DNA from: Halobacterium salinarum DSM 3754
GTDB lineage: Archaea; Halobacteriota; Halobacteria; Halobacteriales; Halobacteriaceae
DNA: 64,000 nucleotides
Direction: 5' to 3'
Assembly (NCBI RefSeq): GCF_008124605.1
Contig: NZ_VRYN01000003.1
Span: forward strand, 124,001 to 188,000
Made by a program: the position numbers and the translations under genes
Part shown: positions 16,519 to 24,492 of the stretch, one piece after another
Layout of the letters: every line of letters starts with the position of its first letter
How positions within the stretch are numbered: position 1 is the stretch's first letter
Notes under the pieces: model-generated
What the model saw: the letters and a program-made list of their open reading frames with translations, nothing else
Told to the model about the DNA's origin: nothing
The model's database searches: none

Positions 16519-17397
16519 TTACCAGAACTTCAGGTTCTCTTTGACTGCTTCGCGCTTGAGCTCCTGAATGTGCTCGGTCAGCGGGATGTCCTTGGGGCAC
16601 ACATCCGTACAGGAGAACTGCGTCTGGCAGCGCCACACGCCGTGCTCCTGTTCGATGATCTCCAGGCGCTCCTGTCGCTTCTCCGATCCCTCACGGTCGT
16701 CCATATAGAACCGGTAGGCCTTATTGATTGCTGCCGGGCCGAGATACTTGTTGTCCCCGGCGGCGATGTTGCACGAGGACATGCACGCGCCACACCAGAT
16801 GCAGCGCGTCGAGAGCTTGATGTTCTCGCGGTTCTGTCGGCTCTGGCGCTGCTCTTCGAGTTCGCCGTCGGGCAGGTCGTCCGGGTCGAAGAACGGGTCG
16901 ACGGACTCCATCTGGTCGTAGAAGTGATCCATCTCCACGACCAGGTCCTTGACGACGTCCGAGTGGGGCAGCGGCTCGACACGAACCGGCCACTCCAGAT
17001 CCTCGATCTGGGTCTGGCAGCCCAACCGCTGGCTGCCGTTGACGAAGAACGCGTCGGACCCACAGACGGCCTGCCGGCAGGAATGCCGGAACGTCAGACT
17101 GGAGTCGTAGCTGTCCCGCGCGAAGATGAGCGCGTCCAGGACGGTCATCCCCGTCTCGAAGGGGACGGTGAACGTGTCGAAGCGCGGCTCCTCTTTGCCC
17201 GCGATCTCCGGATCGTACCGGAACACCTTCAGCTCGACCGTCTCGCCGTCGAACTCGGTCTCGGCCTGCGCGGCGGCCTCGTCGCGGTCGTCGGCCCGCG
17301 CACGCTTGTCGTCGAGGCGGCGCTGCTGGTGGCCGGTGGTCGCCGGCTCCGTGTCGGTCTCGGTCTCGGTCTCTGATTGTGATGGTTTCGTGCTCAT
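16519..17397 (-). CDS. sdhB: Succinate dehydrogenase iron-sulfur subunit
   Basis: A 292-aa protein carrying the three clusters of complex II. The 2Fe-2S ligands lie in HSCRQAVCGSDAFFVNG and the downstream Cys of RLGCQ. The 4Fe-4S ligands are in CIWCGACMSSCN. The 3Fe-4S ligands are in CQTQFSCTDVCPKDIPLT. It passes electrons from SdhA to the membrane anchor. The first 45 residues are a Ser/Thr/Glu-rich low-complexity extension typical of halophilic proteins. It lies between sdhD and sdhA with 6-bp gaps on both sides, so the operon is tightly packed. Confidence 0.96.
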   Translation of the reverse strand: MSTKPSQSETETETDTEPATTGHQQRRLDDKRARADDRDEAAAQAETEFDGETVELKVFRYDPEIAGKEEPRFDTFTVPFETGMTVLDALIFARDSYDSSLTFRHSCRQAVCGSDAFFVNGSQRLGCQTQIEDLEWPVRVEPLPHSDVVKDLVVEMDHFYDQMESVDPFFDPDDLPDGELEEQRQSRQNRENIKLSTRCIWCGACMSSCNIAAGDNKYLGPAAINKAYRFYMDDREGSEKRQERLEIIEQEHGVWRCQTQFSCTDVCPKDIPLTEHIQELKREAVKENLKFW

Positions 17398-17403
17398 TCG
17401 TAT

Positions 17404-17766
17404 CTAGAACCCCGCAAGCGCGTTCGCCACGCGAATCCCCTGCACGATCAACAGCACGCCGGCAACCCCAAGCACGAGTTGCGCGGCGCGCTTGGCGTTC
17501 CCCTCGATGCCCTGGTTCACGAGGGCGTTGTAGACGCCGTTGACCCCGTGGAACGTCGCCGTCACGAGGAACAACACCATCGTGACGTAGTAGCCGAGGC
17601 TCTGCATCCGGACCTGGCTGCCGGCGAAGTCGATGTTGTAGGCGTGATTGACGAAGTGCAGGTTGAAGAAGTGGAACGCCAACACCACGACGAGGAACCC
17701 AGCGGTCAGCCGCTGGAGCAGCCACGTCGTCGATCCCGATCGGAACGAGGAGTATCGTTTCGCCAT
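17404..17766 (-). CDS. sdhD: Succinate dehydrogenase membrane anchor subunit D
   Basis: A 120-aa protein with three predicted membrane helices (LTAGFLVVVLAFHFFNLHFV, a helix starting YYVTMVLFLVTATFHGV, and QLVLGVAGVLLIVQGI). Histidines within or next to the helices (HFFNLHFVNH; FHGVNG) are candidates for the haem b and quinone sites. It is the partner of SdhC in anchoring the catalytic dimer. The ATG at 17766 leaves a 1-bp gap to the sdhC stop; an in-frame codon four triplets earlier would overlap sdhC and is less likely. The N-terminus is basic, as expected for the cytoplasmic side. Confidence 0.9.
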   Translation of the reverse strand: MAKRYSSFRSGSTTWLLQRLTAGFLVVVLAFHFFNLHFVNHAYNIDFAGSQVRMQSLGYYVTMVLFLVTATFHGVNGVYNALVNQGIEGNAKRAAQLVLGVAGVLLIVQGIRVANALAGF

Positions 17767-17767
17767 C

Positions 17768-18160
17768 TCAGAATGCACCCGTGAGGAACGTCGGCACGCT
17801 GGCGACGACGATCACGCCCGTCAACACCAGCGACGCGTAGAAGCTCTTGTCCTGTGCCTCCAGCCCAACGCCGAGGTCCACGAACAGCAGCCGGATGCCG
17901 TTCAGGATGTGGAACACGGCCACCGCCAGCAGCCCCACTTCGAGCAGGCGCACGATGGCCAGACTCTCCAATCCACTCAGCGTACTGTTGTAAACCTGTG
18001 CGCCCTGTAGCGACGTGCTCAGGACCGAGATGTGGGTGAACAGATAGCCAACGAGAACCCACCCTGTGAACTTGTGAAACACCCAGGCCCACATGCCGGC
18101 CGAGAACTCCGTCCATCGGCCGAAGTCCGCCACAAGGCCTCGGTCATACGACTCGCTCAT
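17768..18160 (-). CDS. sdhC: Succinate dehydrogenase cytochrome b subunit C
   Basis: A 130-aa protein with three membrane helices. The first conserved segment reads [20 protein letters not shown] with a histidine in the H-K-x-T-G pattern of SdhC cytochrome b556 subunits. A second histidine in [13 protein letters not shown] is a likely haem ligand. It is first in the transcription order sdhC-sdhD-sdhB-sdhA. The ATG at 18160 (MSESYDRG) is chosen over upstream in-frame Met codons because the extra 29 residues look non-coding. A possible TATA (TATTTTCG on the minus strand at 18236-18243) would leave a leader of about 50 nt. Confidence 0.93.
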   Translation of the reverse strand: MSESYDRGLVADFGRWTEFSAGMWAWVFHKFTGWVLVGYLFTHISVLSTSLQGAQVYNSTLSGLESLAIVRLLEVGLLAVAVFHILNGIRLLFVDLGVGLEAQDKSFYASLVLTGVIVVASVPTFLTGAF

Positions 18161-18306
18161 ACCAACTAACGGTCGGGACTGACCGCACATAGAAGTTACT
18201 ACACGCTCAGCGAGTACGCAACCCTGAAAAAACCCCGAAAATAGCACGCAGAACCGGTAAGCAGCCGCTCTCGTGCGCTGGCGCGGTCACGGTGTGGCGG
18301 CAGCGA

Positions 18307-18882
18307 CTATGCGTCCTGTGCACGCCACACGTACAGCGACGCGTACGACCGATACGGCCGCCAGCTGTCGGCGATCTCCCGCATCTCGGCGCGCGTGGTG
18401 TCCGCGCCGTACAGCGCTTGCATGCCGGTCCGGATGCCCAAGTCCCCCACCGGGAAGACGTCCGCTCGGCCGAGCGCGAACAGCAGGAACATCGACGCCG
18501 TCCAGTCCCCGACGCCGGTGATCGCGGTGAGTTCCTCGCGCACCGCCGCGTCGCTCAGCTCGGCGAACCGCGCCCGCGTGTAGTCGTGCTCGCGGAACGC
18601 CGCCGCGACGTTGGTGACGTAGTCGGTCTTCTGGCGGGACAGCCCGGCGTCGCGCAGGACGGCCGGATCGGCGGCGGCGATCCCGGCCGGGGTCACGTCG
18701 ACGGCGTCGAACACGCGCTCGCGGATCGTCGCCGCGGCGTCCGTCGACAGCTGCTGGCGGATGATCGCCACGACGAGGCGTTCGAAGAGGTCGTCGTGGG
18801 GGGTGACTGCGAGTTCGCCGTGGGCGTCGAGCAGCGGCGCGAGCGTCGGGTCGGTCCTGAGCGCGTCGTGTGCGTCGGCCAT
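18307..18882 (-). CDS. alkA: DNA-3-methyladenine glycosylase II-like (HhH-GPD) repair enzyme
   Basis: A 191-aa helix-hairpin-helix glycosylase. The hairpin and catalytic region read LTAITGVGDWTASMFLLFAL followed by FPVGDLGIR, where the Asp of G-D-L-G-I is the catalytic carboxylate of the family. An upstream VVAIIRQQLSTDAA helix matches the substrate-pocket pattern of AlkA-type proteins. It removes alkylated purines from DNA by base excision. It is shorter than E. coli AlkA because it lacks the N-terminal domain, like other archaeal members. It is a single gene, convergent with nothing and divergent from the HCDH/ECH gene. Confidence 0.88.
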   Translation of the reverse strand: MADAHDALRTDPTLAPLLDAHGELAVTPHDDLFERLVVAIIRQQLSTDAAATIRERVFDAVDVTPAGIAAADPAVLRDAGLSRQKTDYVTNVAAAFREHDYTRARFAELSDAAVREELTAITGVGDWTASMFLLFALGRADVFPVGDLGIRTGMQALYGADTTRAEMREIADSWRPYRSYASLYVWRAQDA

Positions 18883-19023
18883 ACGCCTGGTTCGGTGCGG
18901 CGACGTTTGGGGGCTGCGCTGTCGGGTGGTTCGCTGGCGGTGTGTCCACGCGCGTAAACGTGTGCACTGTTGTCAGCCACCGAGAGGGAAAGGTTCAACG
19001 GGGCAGCCGGCGACCACTCCCGC

Positions 19024-21003
19024 ATGGACGTCGATGACATCCACAGCATCGCGGTGCTTGGCGCCGGAAACATGGGCCACGGGATCGCGGAAGTGGCCGC
19101 GATGGCCGGATACACAGTGCGGCTCCGGGACATCTCCGCGGAGCTCGTCCAGGACGGCTACGACCAGATCGAGTGGTCGCTGGGGAAGCTCGCGGAATCC
19201 GACCAGCTCACCGAGGCCGCGGCCGACGCCGCACTCGACCGCATCAGCACGCACGTCGAGGTGAGCGACGCCGTCGACGACGTGGACGTCGTCATCGAGG
19301 CGGTCCCCGAGAAGATGGAGATCAAAACCGACGTGTACACCGAGGTCGAGGCGCACGCCCCCGCCGACGCGGTGTTCGCCACCAACACCTCCAGTCTCTC
19401 CATCACGGACCTCTCGGAGGTCACCGAGCGCCCCGCGCGGTTCTGCGGCATGCACTTCTTCAATCCGCCCGTCAGGATGGAGCTGGTGGAAGTCATCTCC
19501 GGGGCGCACACCGACGACGCGGTGCTCGAATGCATCGAGTCGCTGGCCGCGGACTTCGGGAAGACGCCGGTGCGGGTGCGCAAGGACTCCCCCGGGTTCG
19601 TGGTCAACCGCATCCTCGTGCCGTTGCTGAACGAGGCCGCGTGGCTCGTCCACGACGACGAGGCGACCATCGCCGAGGTCGACTCCACGACCAAATACGA
19701 CATGGGGCTGCCGATGGGGGCGTTCGAGCTCGCCGACCAGGTGGGCATCGACGTCTCCCACGACGTCCTCGATTACATGCAGGACGTGTTGGGCACGGCC
19801 TACGAGCCGTGTCCGGTGCTCGTCGACCACGTCGAGGCCGGCGACCTCGGGCGGAAGAGCGGCGCTGGCTTCTACGACTACGGCGATGACGCGGCCGGCG
19901 CGGACGTGCCGACCGACGCGATCCGGGCCGACATCGCCGACCGGCTCACCGCCGTGATGGCCAACGAGGTCGCGAAGCTCGTCGGCGGCGGCGTCGCCGA
20001 CCCCGCGGAGATCGACGAGGCTGTGATGCTGGGCGCGGGCTACCCCGAAGGCCCCGCGAAGATGGCCGACGCAGCGGGCATCACGTACCTCCACGAGACG
20101 CTGGTTGCGGCCCACGAGGCGACCGGGCAGGCGCGCTACGAGCCCGCCGACACCCTCGCCGAGATGGCGGCGGCCGGCGAGTCGTTCCACGGGCGCGGCG
20201 ACGAGGACGCGGACGGCCGCCGGGAGTTCGACGCCGTCAGCGTCTCCGTCGACGGCAACGTCGGCCACATCGAACTCGACCGCCCGCACCGCATGAACAC
20301 CATCAGCGGCGAGTTGCTGGCCGATCTGTCGGACGCGATCGACGTGCTCGGCGACGACGACGACGTGCGCGCCGTCCTCCTGACCGGCGCGGGTGAGAAA
20401 GCGTTCTCGGCCGGCGCGGACGTCACGTCGATGGCGGGCAACGCCGACCCCGTAGAGGCGGTGGAGCTCTCCCGGATGGGCCAGCAGACGTTCGGCAAGC
20501 TCGAAGCCGCCGACGAGCCGGTGGTTGCGGCCATCGACGGCTACTGTCTCGGCGGCGGGATGGAGCTGGCGACCTGCGCGGACATGCGCCTCGCCAGCGA
20601 GCGCAGCGAGCTCGGCCAGCCCGAACACGATCTCGGCCTCCTCCCGGGCTGGGGCGGCACGCAGCGCCTCAAGCACATCGTCGGCGAGGGCCGCGCCAAG
20701 GAGATCATCTTCACCGCCGACCGCTTCGCCCCCGAGACACTGGCCGACTACGGCTTCATCAACGAGGTCGTCACCACCGAGGCGTTCGAGGAGCGCGCCT
20801 GGGAGCTCGCCCGCGACCTCGCCGCCGGCCCGCCGATCGCCATGAAGTACACGAAGCGCGCGATGCGTGCCGGCCGCGACGACACCGACGCCGGCCTGGA
20901 GATCGAGGCGCAGTCGTTCGGCCAGCTGATGAACACCCAAGACCTGATGGAGGGCGTCAGCGCGTTCTCCGCGGACCGGGAGCCGGAGTTCAACGGGGAG
21001 TAG
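19024..21003 (+). CDS. Bifunctional 3-hydroxyacyl-CoA dehydrogenase / enoyl-CoA hydratase
   Basis: A 659-aa fusion. The N-terminal half is a 3-hydroxyacyl-CoA dehydrogenase: Rossmann motif AVLGAGNMGHGIAEVAAMAG, HFFNPPVRMELVEVISG with the catalytic His, and DSPGFVVNRILVPLLNEA, followed by the C-terminal dimer domain. After about residue 400 an enoyl-CoA hydratase/isomerase domain follows (GNVGHIELDRPHRMNTIS, GAGEKAFSAGADV, YCLGGGMELATCADMRLASE, LGLLPGWGGTQRL). The order HCDH then ECH is the reverse of bacterial FadB. Both catalytic sites look intact. It would act in beta-oxidation or related acyl-CoA metabolism with the AMP ligase elsewhere in the window. Confidence 0.94.
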   Translation: MDVDDIHSIAVLGAGNMGHGIAEVAAMAGYTVRLRDISAELVQDGYDQIEWSLGKLAESDQLTEAAADAALDRISTHVEVSDAVDDVDVVIEAVPEKMEIKTDVYTEVEAHAPADAVFATNTSSLSITDLSEVTERPARFCGMHFFNPPVRMELVEVISGAHTDDAVLECIESLAADFGKTPVRVRKDSPGFVVNRILVPLLNEAAWLVHDDEATIAEVDSTTKYDMGLPMGAFELADQVGIDVSHDVLDYMQDVLGTAYEPCPVLVDHVEAGDLGRKSGAGFYDYGDDAAGADVPTDAIRADIADRLTAVMANEVAKLVGGGVADPAEIDEAVMLGAGYPEGPAKMADAAGITYLHETLVAAHEATGQARYEPADTLAEMAAAGESFHGRGDEDADGRREFDAVSVSVDGNVGHIELDRPHRMNTISGELLADLSDAIDVLGDDDDVRAVLLTGAGEKAFSAGADVTSMAGNADPVEAVELSRMGQQTFGKLEAADEPVVAAIDGYCLGGGMELATCADMRLASERSELGQPEHDLGLLPGWGGTQRLKHIVGEGRAKEIIFTADRFAPETLADYGFINEVVTTEAFEERAWELARDLAAGPPIAMKYTKRAMRAGRDDTDAGLEIEAQSFGQLMNTQDLMEGVSAFSADREPEFNGE

Positions 21004-21060
21004 CCGCCGCGCCGTCGGGTGGCGCGTCGGTGGTTGTCGTGGCGAATCAGATTAGAGGGA

Positions 21061-21068
21061 TTTATACG
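21061..21068 (+). promoter_or_regulatory. TATA box for tRNA-Glu(UUC)
   Basis: TTTATACG lies 29-36 nt before the first base of mature tRNA-Glu, so transcription should start roughly 7-10 nt before it. The match to the haloarchaeal TATA consensus is strong. Confidence 0.65.
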
Positions 21069-21096
21069 TGAGCGGTCGTTCAGTCCGGATGCGGAC

Positions 21097-21171
21097 GCTC
21101 GGTTGGTGTAGTCCGGCCAATCATGTTGGCCTTTCGAGCCGACGACCAGGGTTCAAATCCCTGACCGAGCA
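21097..21171 (+). tRNA. tRNA-Glu (anticodon UUC)
   Basis: A 75-nt cloverleaf with no intron. The acceptor arm pairs GCTCGGT (21097-21103) with ACCGAGC (21164-21170), with discriminator A at 21171. The anticodon arm is TTGGC-CTTTCGA-GCCGA, giving loop bases 34-36 TTC, which read GAA (and GAG by wobble). The T arm is CAGGG-TTCAAAT-CCCTG. CCA is not encoded. A T-rich stretch follows the 3' end. A second tRNA-Glu (CUC) with a nearly identical D-arm lies at 28879-28953. In archaea tRNA-Glu is also the substrate for tetrapyrrole synthesis by glutamyl-tRNA reductase. Confidence 0.96.
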
Positions 21172-21271
21172 TTTCTTGCGGTCGTGTGCGATACCGCTGA
21201 CTGGGTAGTCCGGCTGTGAGCCGTGGCCGTCGCCGTCCCGTCGACTGAATGCTCGGATACATGTAACTAGA

Positions 21272-21278
21272 TTTAACA
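21272..21278 (+). promoter_or_regulatory. TATA-like box for the 73-aa gene
   Basis: TTTAACA lies 25-31 nt before the ATG at 21303, which fits a leaderless transcript for the two-gene unit that follows. Confidence 0.45.
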
Positions 21279-21302
21279 CCTGCCGGTCCCTCATCATCGT
21301 TG

Positions 21303-21524
21303 ATGAGCGAGACAGACTCAGCGAGCGAGACCGTCGAGGAACCGACGACGTGGCCGGACCTCGCGGTTGGGCTTTACGACCGCCTGACCGGGCGCGGCGC
21401 GGAGATCATCTACGAGTTCGACGAACTCGATGTGGACGTCCCCAGCGGGACCGGTGATGACGCCGAGCACGCGCGCTGGCACGTGGACGGAACGATCCGC
21501 GTCACCACTCGTGAGCGCGACTGA
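21303..21524 (+). CDS. Small conserved haloarchaeal protein (73 aa)
   Basis: A 73-aa acidic protein. After a Ser/Glu-rich N-terminus it reads TWPDLAVGLYDRLTGRGAEI then YEFDELDVDVPSG, ending in a strand (ARWHVDGTIRVTT). This looks like a small beta-rich domain with one helix. I know similar proteins in haloarchaea without a function. The next gene starts with a GTG 14 nt before this stop, so the two are translationally coupled and probably work together. Confidence 0.65.
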   Translation: MSETDSASETVEEPTTWPDLAVGLYDRLTGRGAEIIYEFDELDVDVPSGTGDDAEHARWHVDGTIRVTTRERD

Positions 21525-21924
21525 CGGCGCGTCCCACCACGACGGCCGGCCGCCGCTGTCAGTGGCCACCGACCTCGACGTTTCGATCGACGGCACGCCG
21601 GTCTCGGTCCGTTCGACCGGCGACCGCCTGCTCGTAGACGTGCCAACGCTCGCCGCGGGCGTTGACGCGCTGGGGGGCGTTCCGCGGTCCGAGGTCCCCG
21701 CCGCGGCGGCGGCGCTGGAGGACGCGGACCTCACCGTCGAGTTGCGGGTTCGGGAGTCCCCCGTCGCGGTCGTCGGCGCGGACGCGTCCCCCGGAGCGCT
21801 CTCGGATCGCATGGGTGTCGCGCCGGCTGCGTTGCGCGTTGGTGGTGCAGCCGTCGCCGCCGGCCGCGGTGTCACCGCCGCCCTCGGTGCCGCTCGGCGA
21901 TTGGCCGGCGCGCTCACGTCGTGA
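21511..21924 (+). CDS. Conserved haloarchaeal protein of unknown function (137 aa)
   Basis: A 137-aa protein. The start is a GTG at 21511, overlapping the previous gene by 14 nt in another frame. The core has alternating strands (SVATDLDVSIDGTPVSVRST, then DRLLVDVPTL) and a repeat-like strand (TVELRVRESPVAVVGADA). The C-terminal third is an Ala/Gly-rich helix (AAVAAGRGVTAALGAARRLA), possibly amphipathic or membrane-peripheral. I do not recognise an enzyme motif. The overlap with the upstream 73-aa gene implies they are made together. Confidence 0.65.
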   Translation: MSATDGASHHDGRPPLSVATDLDVSIDGTPVSVRSTGDRLLVDVPTLAAGVDALGGVPRSEVPAAAAALEDADLTVELRVRESPVAVVGADASPGALSDRMGVAPAALRVGGAAVAAGRGVTAALGAARRLAGALTS

Positions 21925-22333
21925 CCGGCGCCCACTGCGGTAACAACTCTCACAGTGCGGCAACACTTATGTGGCTCAGGTGACTTCGTACACGCGACGA
22001 GCGACTCGCTGACCGCGAGTCACACCGGCTCGAATCCACTCATGATCGCCGCAGCATCCCCCGCATCCGGCACCGCCGCCACGAGCAGTGGCGGGTCCGG
22101 ATGCTCTCGAACGGGATGCGTGGCAACAACAGGATTTGCGCCGAAATCGGCGTCCACGTCCACCCTCGCTGCGTAACTGCGCGCGACACACCACCCGGGG
22201 GATGACGTGGACGCCATTCTAGCACCAGTACTGCTGTTGGCGCCCTCGTGTTCCCCCAGCGGTGGCCGTGGACTGCCGGGCACTCCCGGCGGGCGGTCCC
22301 GCTCCAGCCGAGTTCGACTCTCGGCGGGAGGCT
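21925..22333. other. 409-bp stretch without a convincing gene: tandem motif, hairpin, TATA-like box
   Basis: No frame here has haloarchaeal coding character on either strand. Three features stand out. First, an imperfect 16-nt direct repeat, CACTGCGGTAACAACT (from 21933) and CAGTGCGGCAACACTT (from 21953), spaced 20 bp, with CACTG/CAGTG also reading as an inverted repeat. Second, a TATA-like ACTTATG at the end of the second copy (about 21965-21971). Third, a perfect 7-bp hairpin, GACTCGC (22003-22009) and GCGAGTC (22015-22021) with a 5-nt loop, starting about 35 nt later. The layout could be a promoter driving a small RNA or a 44-aa low-complexity reading frame from 22042. An SD-like GGGAGG sits just before 22334. 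Confidence 0.45.
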
Positions 22334-22675
22334 ATGGCTACGGCCAACCAGACGGTACAGATCACCGCGGACCTCACGATGCACGTGCCTCGGAACGCCA
22401 CCGGCGACCTCGGGGACGGAGTGACGAACGTCGTGCGCGGCGTGTCCGCAGTCGCCAGCGTCGATGGGATCGACGTCCAGGACCTCCGCCCGCGGTTGAA
22501 CGACCTCCAGGTCACGGCGACAGTCACGGCGGTCGTCACGGTCGCCGACGCGCCGGACATCGAGCGCGCCACCGCGGACGCGCTCGCCGACGGCTTCGGC
22601 ATCGACTCCGTGGCCGACGTGGACGCCACCCGGGTGGCTGCCGACCACGACGACCGCGCCCCCGAGTACGCCTGA
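22334..22675 (+). CDS. Conserved haloarchaeal protein of unknown function (113 aa)
   Basis: A 113-aa soluble acidic protein. It starts MATANQTVQITADLTMHVPR, with two sections of alternating strands (VNGID-like VDGIDVQDLRPRLNDLQV; TVTAVVTVADAPDIERATAD) that look like a ferredoxin-like alpha-beta sandwich. The ATG at 22334 has GGGAGG 4-10 nt upstream, a fair Shine-Dalgarno for archaea. An in-frame GTG 24 codons earlier is possible. The gene is convergent with the 561-aa gene, 14 bp between stops. I cannot name a function. Confidence 0.6.
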   Translation: MATANQTVQITADLTMHVPRNATGDLGDGVTNVVRGVSAVASVDGIDVQDLRPRLNDLQVTATVTAVVTVADAPDIERATADALADGFGIDSVADVDATRVAADHDDRAPEYA

Positions 22676-22689
22676 GCGCCGGCGTGGTG

Positions 22690-24375
22690 CTACGGGGGCA
22701 GGTCGTCGGGTGGGCCGCCGCGCTCGCTGGGCAGCACGCCCGGATCCGGGCTGCCGACGGCCTCGGGGGCCGTTTCCGTCAGGAAGTCGTGGAGCGCCGG
22801 GATGTCCGCCAGCGCCGGCCCGCGGTCGCTGCCCGCCAGTGACTGCCGGGTTGCGAGCGCCGCGCGCTGGCGGTCCCGCACGCCGCCGTTCGTGGCGTCG
22901 TCTCCGTGGTCGGGCGCGGCTGCGAGCTTCTCCTGGATGCGCTCGACGGACCGGTCGAACCCGAGTTGGTCGTACTGTGCGCGCGCCGCCTCCAGGTGTG
23001 ACCGGCGCTGGTCGGGTTCGTCGGTGAGTATCGCGCGGCGCTCGTGGCGCTGGGCGTCGAAGTGCGTGTACATCTCCTCACGACGGGCGTCCGGCACGGC
23101 CAGCTCCGAGAGCGCCGCTCGGCCGTCGTCGAGCGCCCCGACCGCGGCGTGGTGGTTGCCACGCGCCGACGCCATGTTCGACGCCACGATCGCGCGCGTG
23201 TACACTGGCTCCCAGGCGTCCAGAAACGACCACTGGTCGGCGATCGCTTCGGCGTCGGTGAACGCCGCGATGGCGAGGGCGTGGGTGCGACTCGTTCGGT
23301 GGCGGTGGGCGCGGGCGCGAGCGCGCTCGAAGCGGCTGTGGCCGATGATCCAGTCGTGGTCGATCTCCCGGCCGGCCACCACAGCGCCGTCGAACAGCAG
23401 CTCGTCGATGCGGCTGTCGCCGCGGTCGACCTCGGCGGTCCAGTACAGCGCGTTCGCCAGCGCGTACGCGAACACTGCGTCGGACTGGTCGGCGGCCGTG
23501 GGGACGGCGCTGCGCCACGCGTCGCCGCGCGCCCAGTAGTCGGCGGCTTCGGCGTCCGCTTTCGCCGCGCCGAAGGTCTTCGACGCCGGCCACCGGGTCG
23601 CACACCGTTTCGCCGCCGGGAGGCCACGCGTGGTCGCGGCGTGCGCGAGCAGCGCGGCGAAGAACACGCCGTCGCTGTCGTCGGCCAGCGCCCGCGGCTC
23701 GACGCCGTGGTCGGCGAGGAACGCCCGCGCCCCCCGTGGCGTGTCTGTCACCCGGTGCATGGCTTCGGCGACGACGGCGCTCACCGACACGTCCCCGACG
23801 GCGTCGATGGCGTCAACCCCCTCACAGAGCGCGCGCACGTCCGCCGCGGTGTCCGTCGGCGGCCCGGCGGTGGTCGATAGCATGCCCACGAGGACGCCGT
23901 ACCGGCGCGCGTGCAGGTCGTCGGCGGCGCTGTCCGAGGCCGCCGTGACCGCGTCCAGCAGGTCGCAGAGACCGGGCTGCGTGAGACACTCGCCGGCGGC
24001 GAACGCGAGCGCAGCGACGCCACCGGCGTGCGCCGTGAGCTGCCGGGCGGCAGTCGGGTCGCCGTCGAGGGCGGCGTCGATGCGGGCTGCGGCTGCCGGC
24101 CCGGGGAGCCACAGCCGCGTCGTCCCGTCCGGCGTTGTGAGCCGCAGGCGCGTGAGCCCGGCATCGGCGGGCAGCGAGACCGAAACGGCGTCGGCCGCGG
24201 GCCGCGTCACGTCGCCGCCCGCGGCCCGAGCGCGCACCCAGTCGGCGGTGGCGTCCACGCGGAACCGCCGGGTTTCGGCCCCCGACTCGGGGAGTTCGTG
24301 GTCACCAACGACGCGCGTCACGGTTGCGTGCTCGCCGCCGGGGAGCGGTCGCTGCCAGCGGACCCGCTGAGTCAT
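22690..24375 (-). CDS. Large haloarchaeal protein of unknown function, helical-repeat-like (561 aa)
   Basis: A 561-aa protein I do not recognise. The first 110 residues look beta-rich ([38 protein letters not shown]). From there to about residue 490 the sequence is almost all helix with Ala-rich repeats. Paired helices recur, such as [40 protein letters not shown] and [20 protein letters not shown], a texture like TPR or other alpha-alpha solenoids. There is no signal peptide or membrane helix. The last 70 residues are Pro/Gly-rich and probably disordered. It may be a scaffold or a regulator; no catalytic motif is visible. Confidence 0.7.
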   Translation of the reverse strand: MTQRVRWQRPLPGGEHATVTRVVGDHELPESGAETRRFRVDATADWVRARAAGGDVTRPAADAVSVSLPADAGLTRLRLTTPDGTTRLWLPGPAAAARIDAALDGDPTAARQLTAHAGGVAALAFAAGECLTQPGLCDLLDAVTAASDSAADDLHARRYGVLVGMLSTTAGPPTDTAADVRALCEGVDAIDAVGDVSVSAVVAEAMHRVTDTPRGARAFLADHGVEPRALADDSDGVFFAALLAHAATTRGLPAAKRCATRWPASKTFGAAKADAEAADYWARGDAWRSAVPTAADQSDAVFAYALANALYWTAEVDRGDSRIDELLFDGAVVAGREIDHDWIIGHSRFERARARAHRHRTSRTHALAIAAFTDAEAIADQWSFLDAWEPVYTRAIVASNMASARGNHHAAVGALDDGRAALSELAVPDARREEMYTHFDAQRHERRAILTDEPDQRRSHLEAARAQYDQLGFDRSVERIQEKLAAAPDHGDDATNGGVRDRQRAALATRQSLAGSDRGPALADIPALHDFLTETAPEAVGSPDPGVLPSERGGPPDDLPP

Positions 24376-24457
24376 TGTCCCGTGGTACGTCGGTGGGCGA
24401 TTTCAGGCCTCCGCATTCCCGGTGCCGAGGCCCCGGCGCACCCGGCCACCAGTATGT

Positions 24458-24465
24458 TCAAGTAC
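24458..24465 (+). promoter_or_regulatory. TATA-like box within an inverted repeat, upstream of the secreted calcium-repeat gene
   Basis: TCAAGTAC lies 28-35 nt before the ATG at 24493. It is bracketed by an inverted repeat, AGTATG (24451-24456) and CATACT (24480-24485), and the heptamer GTTCAAG occurs twice (24456 and 24473). The combination suggests a regulated promoter for the two-gene secretion operon. Confidence 0.4.
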
Positions 24466-24492
24466 ACTACGGGTTCAAGCATACTCGTGTGC

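Noticed and set aside
14701-17376. 891-codon plus-strand frame across sdhA and sdhB
   Set aside because: It runs antisense to two unambiguous complex II genes and has no recognisable domain.
21966-22040. Sequence containing GGCTCGAATCC that at first looked like a tRNA T-arm or a broken tRNA
   Set aside because: The bases flanking the loop do not pair, no acceptor or anticodon stem is present, and the nearby 7-bp hairpin is in the wrong place. I found no duplicated tRNA 3' end that would mark an integration site.
22040-22648. Long minus-strand reading frame across the gap and the 113-aa gene
   Set aside because: Composition is Arg/His-rich and it is antisense to a plausible acidic gene. It is a shadow of high-GC sequence, not a gene.
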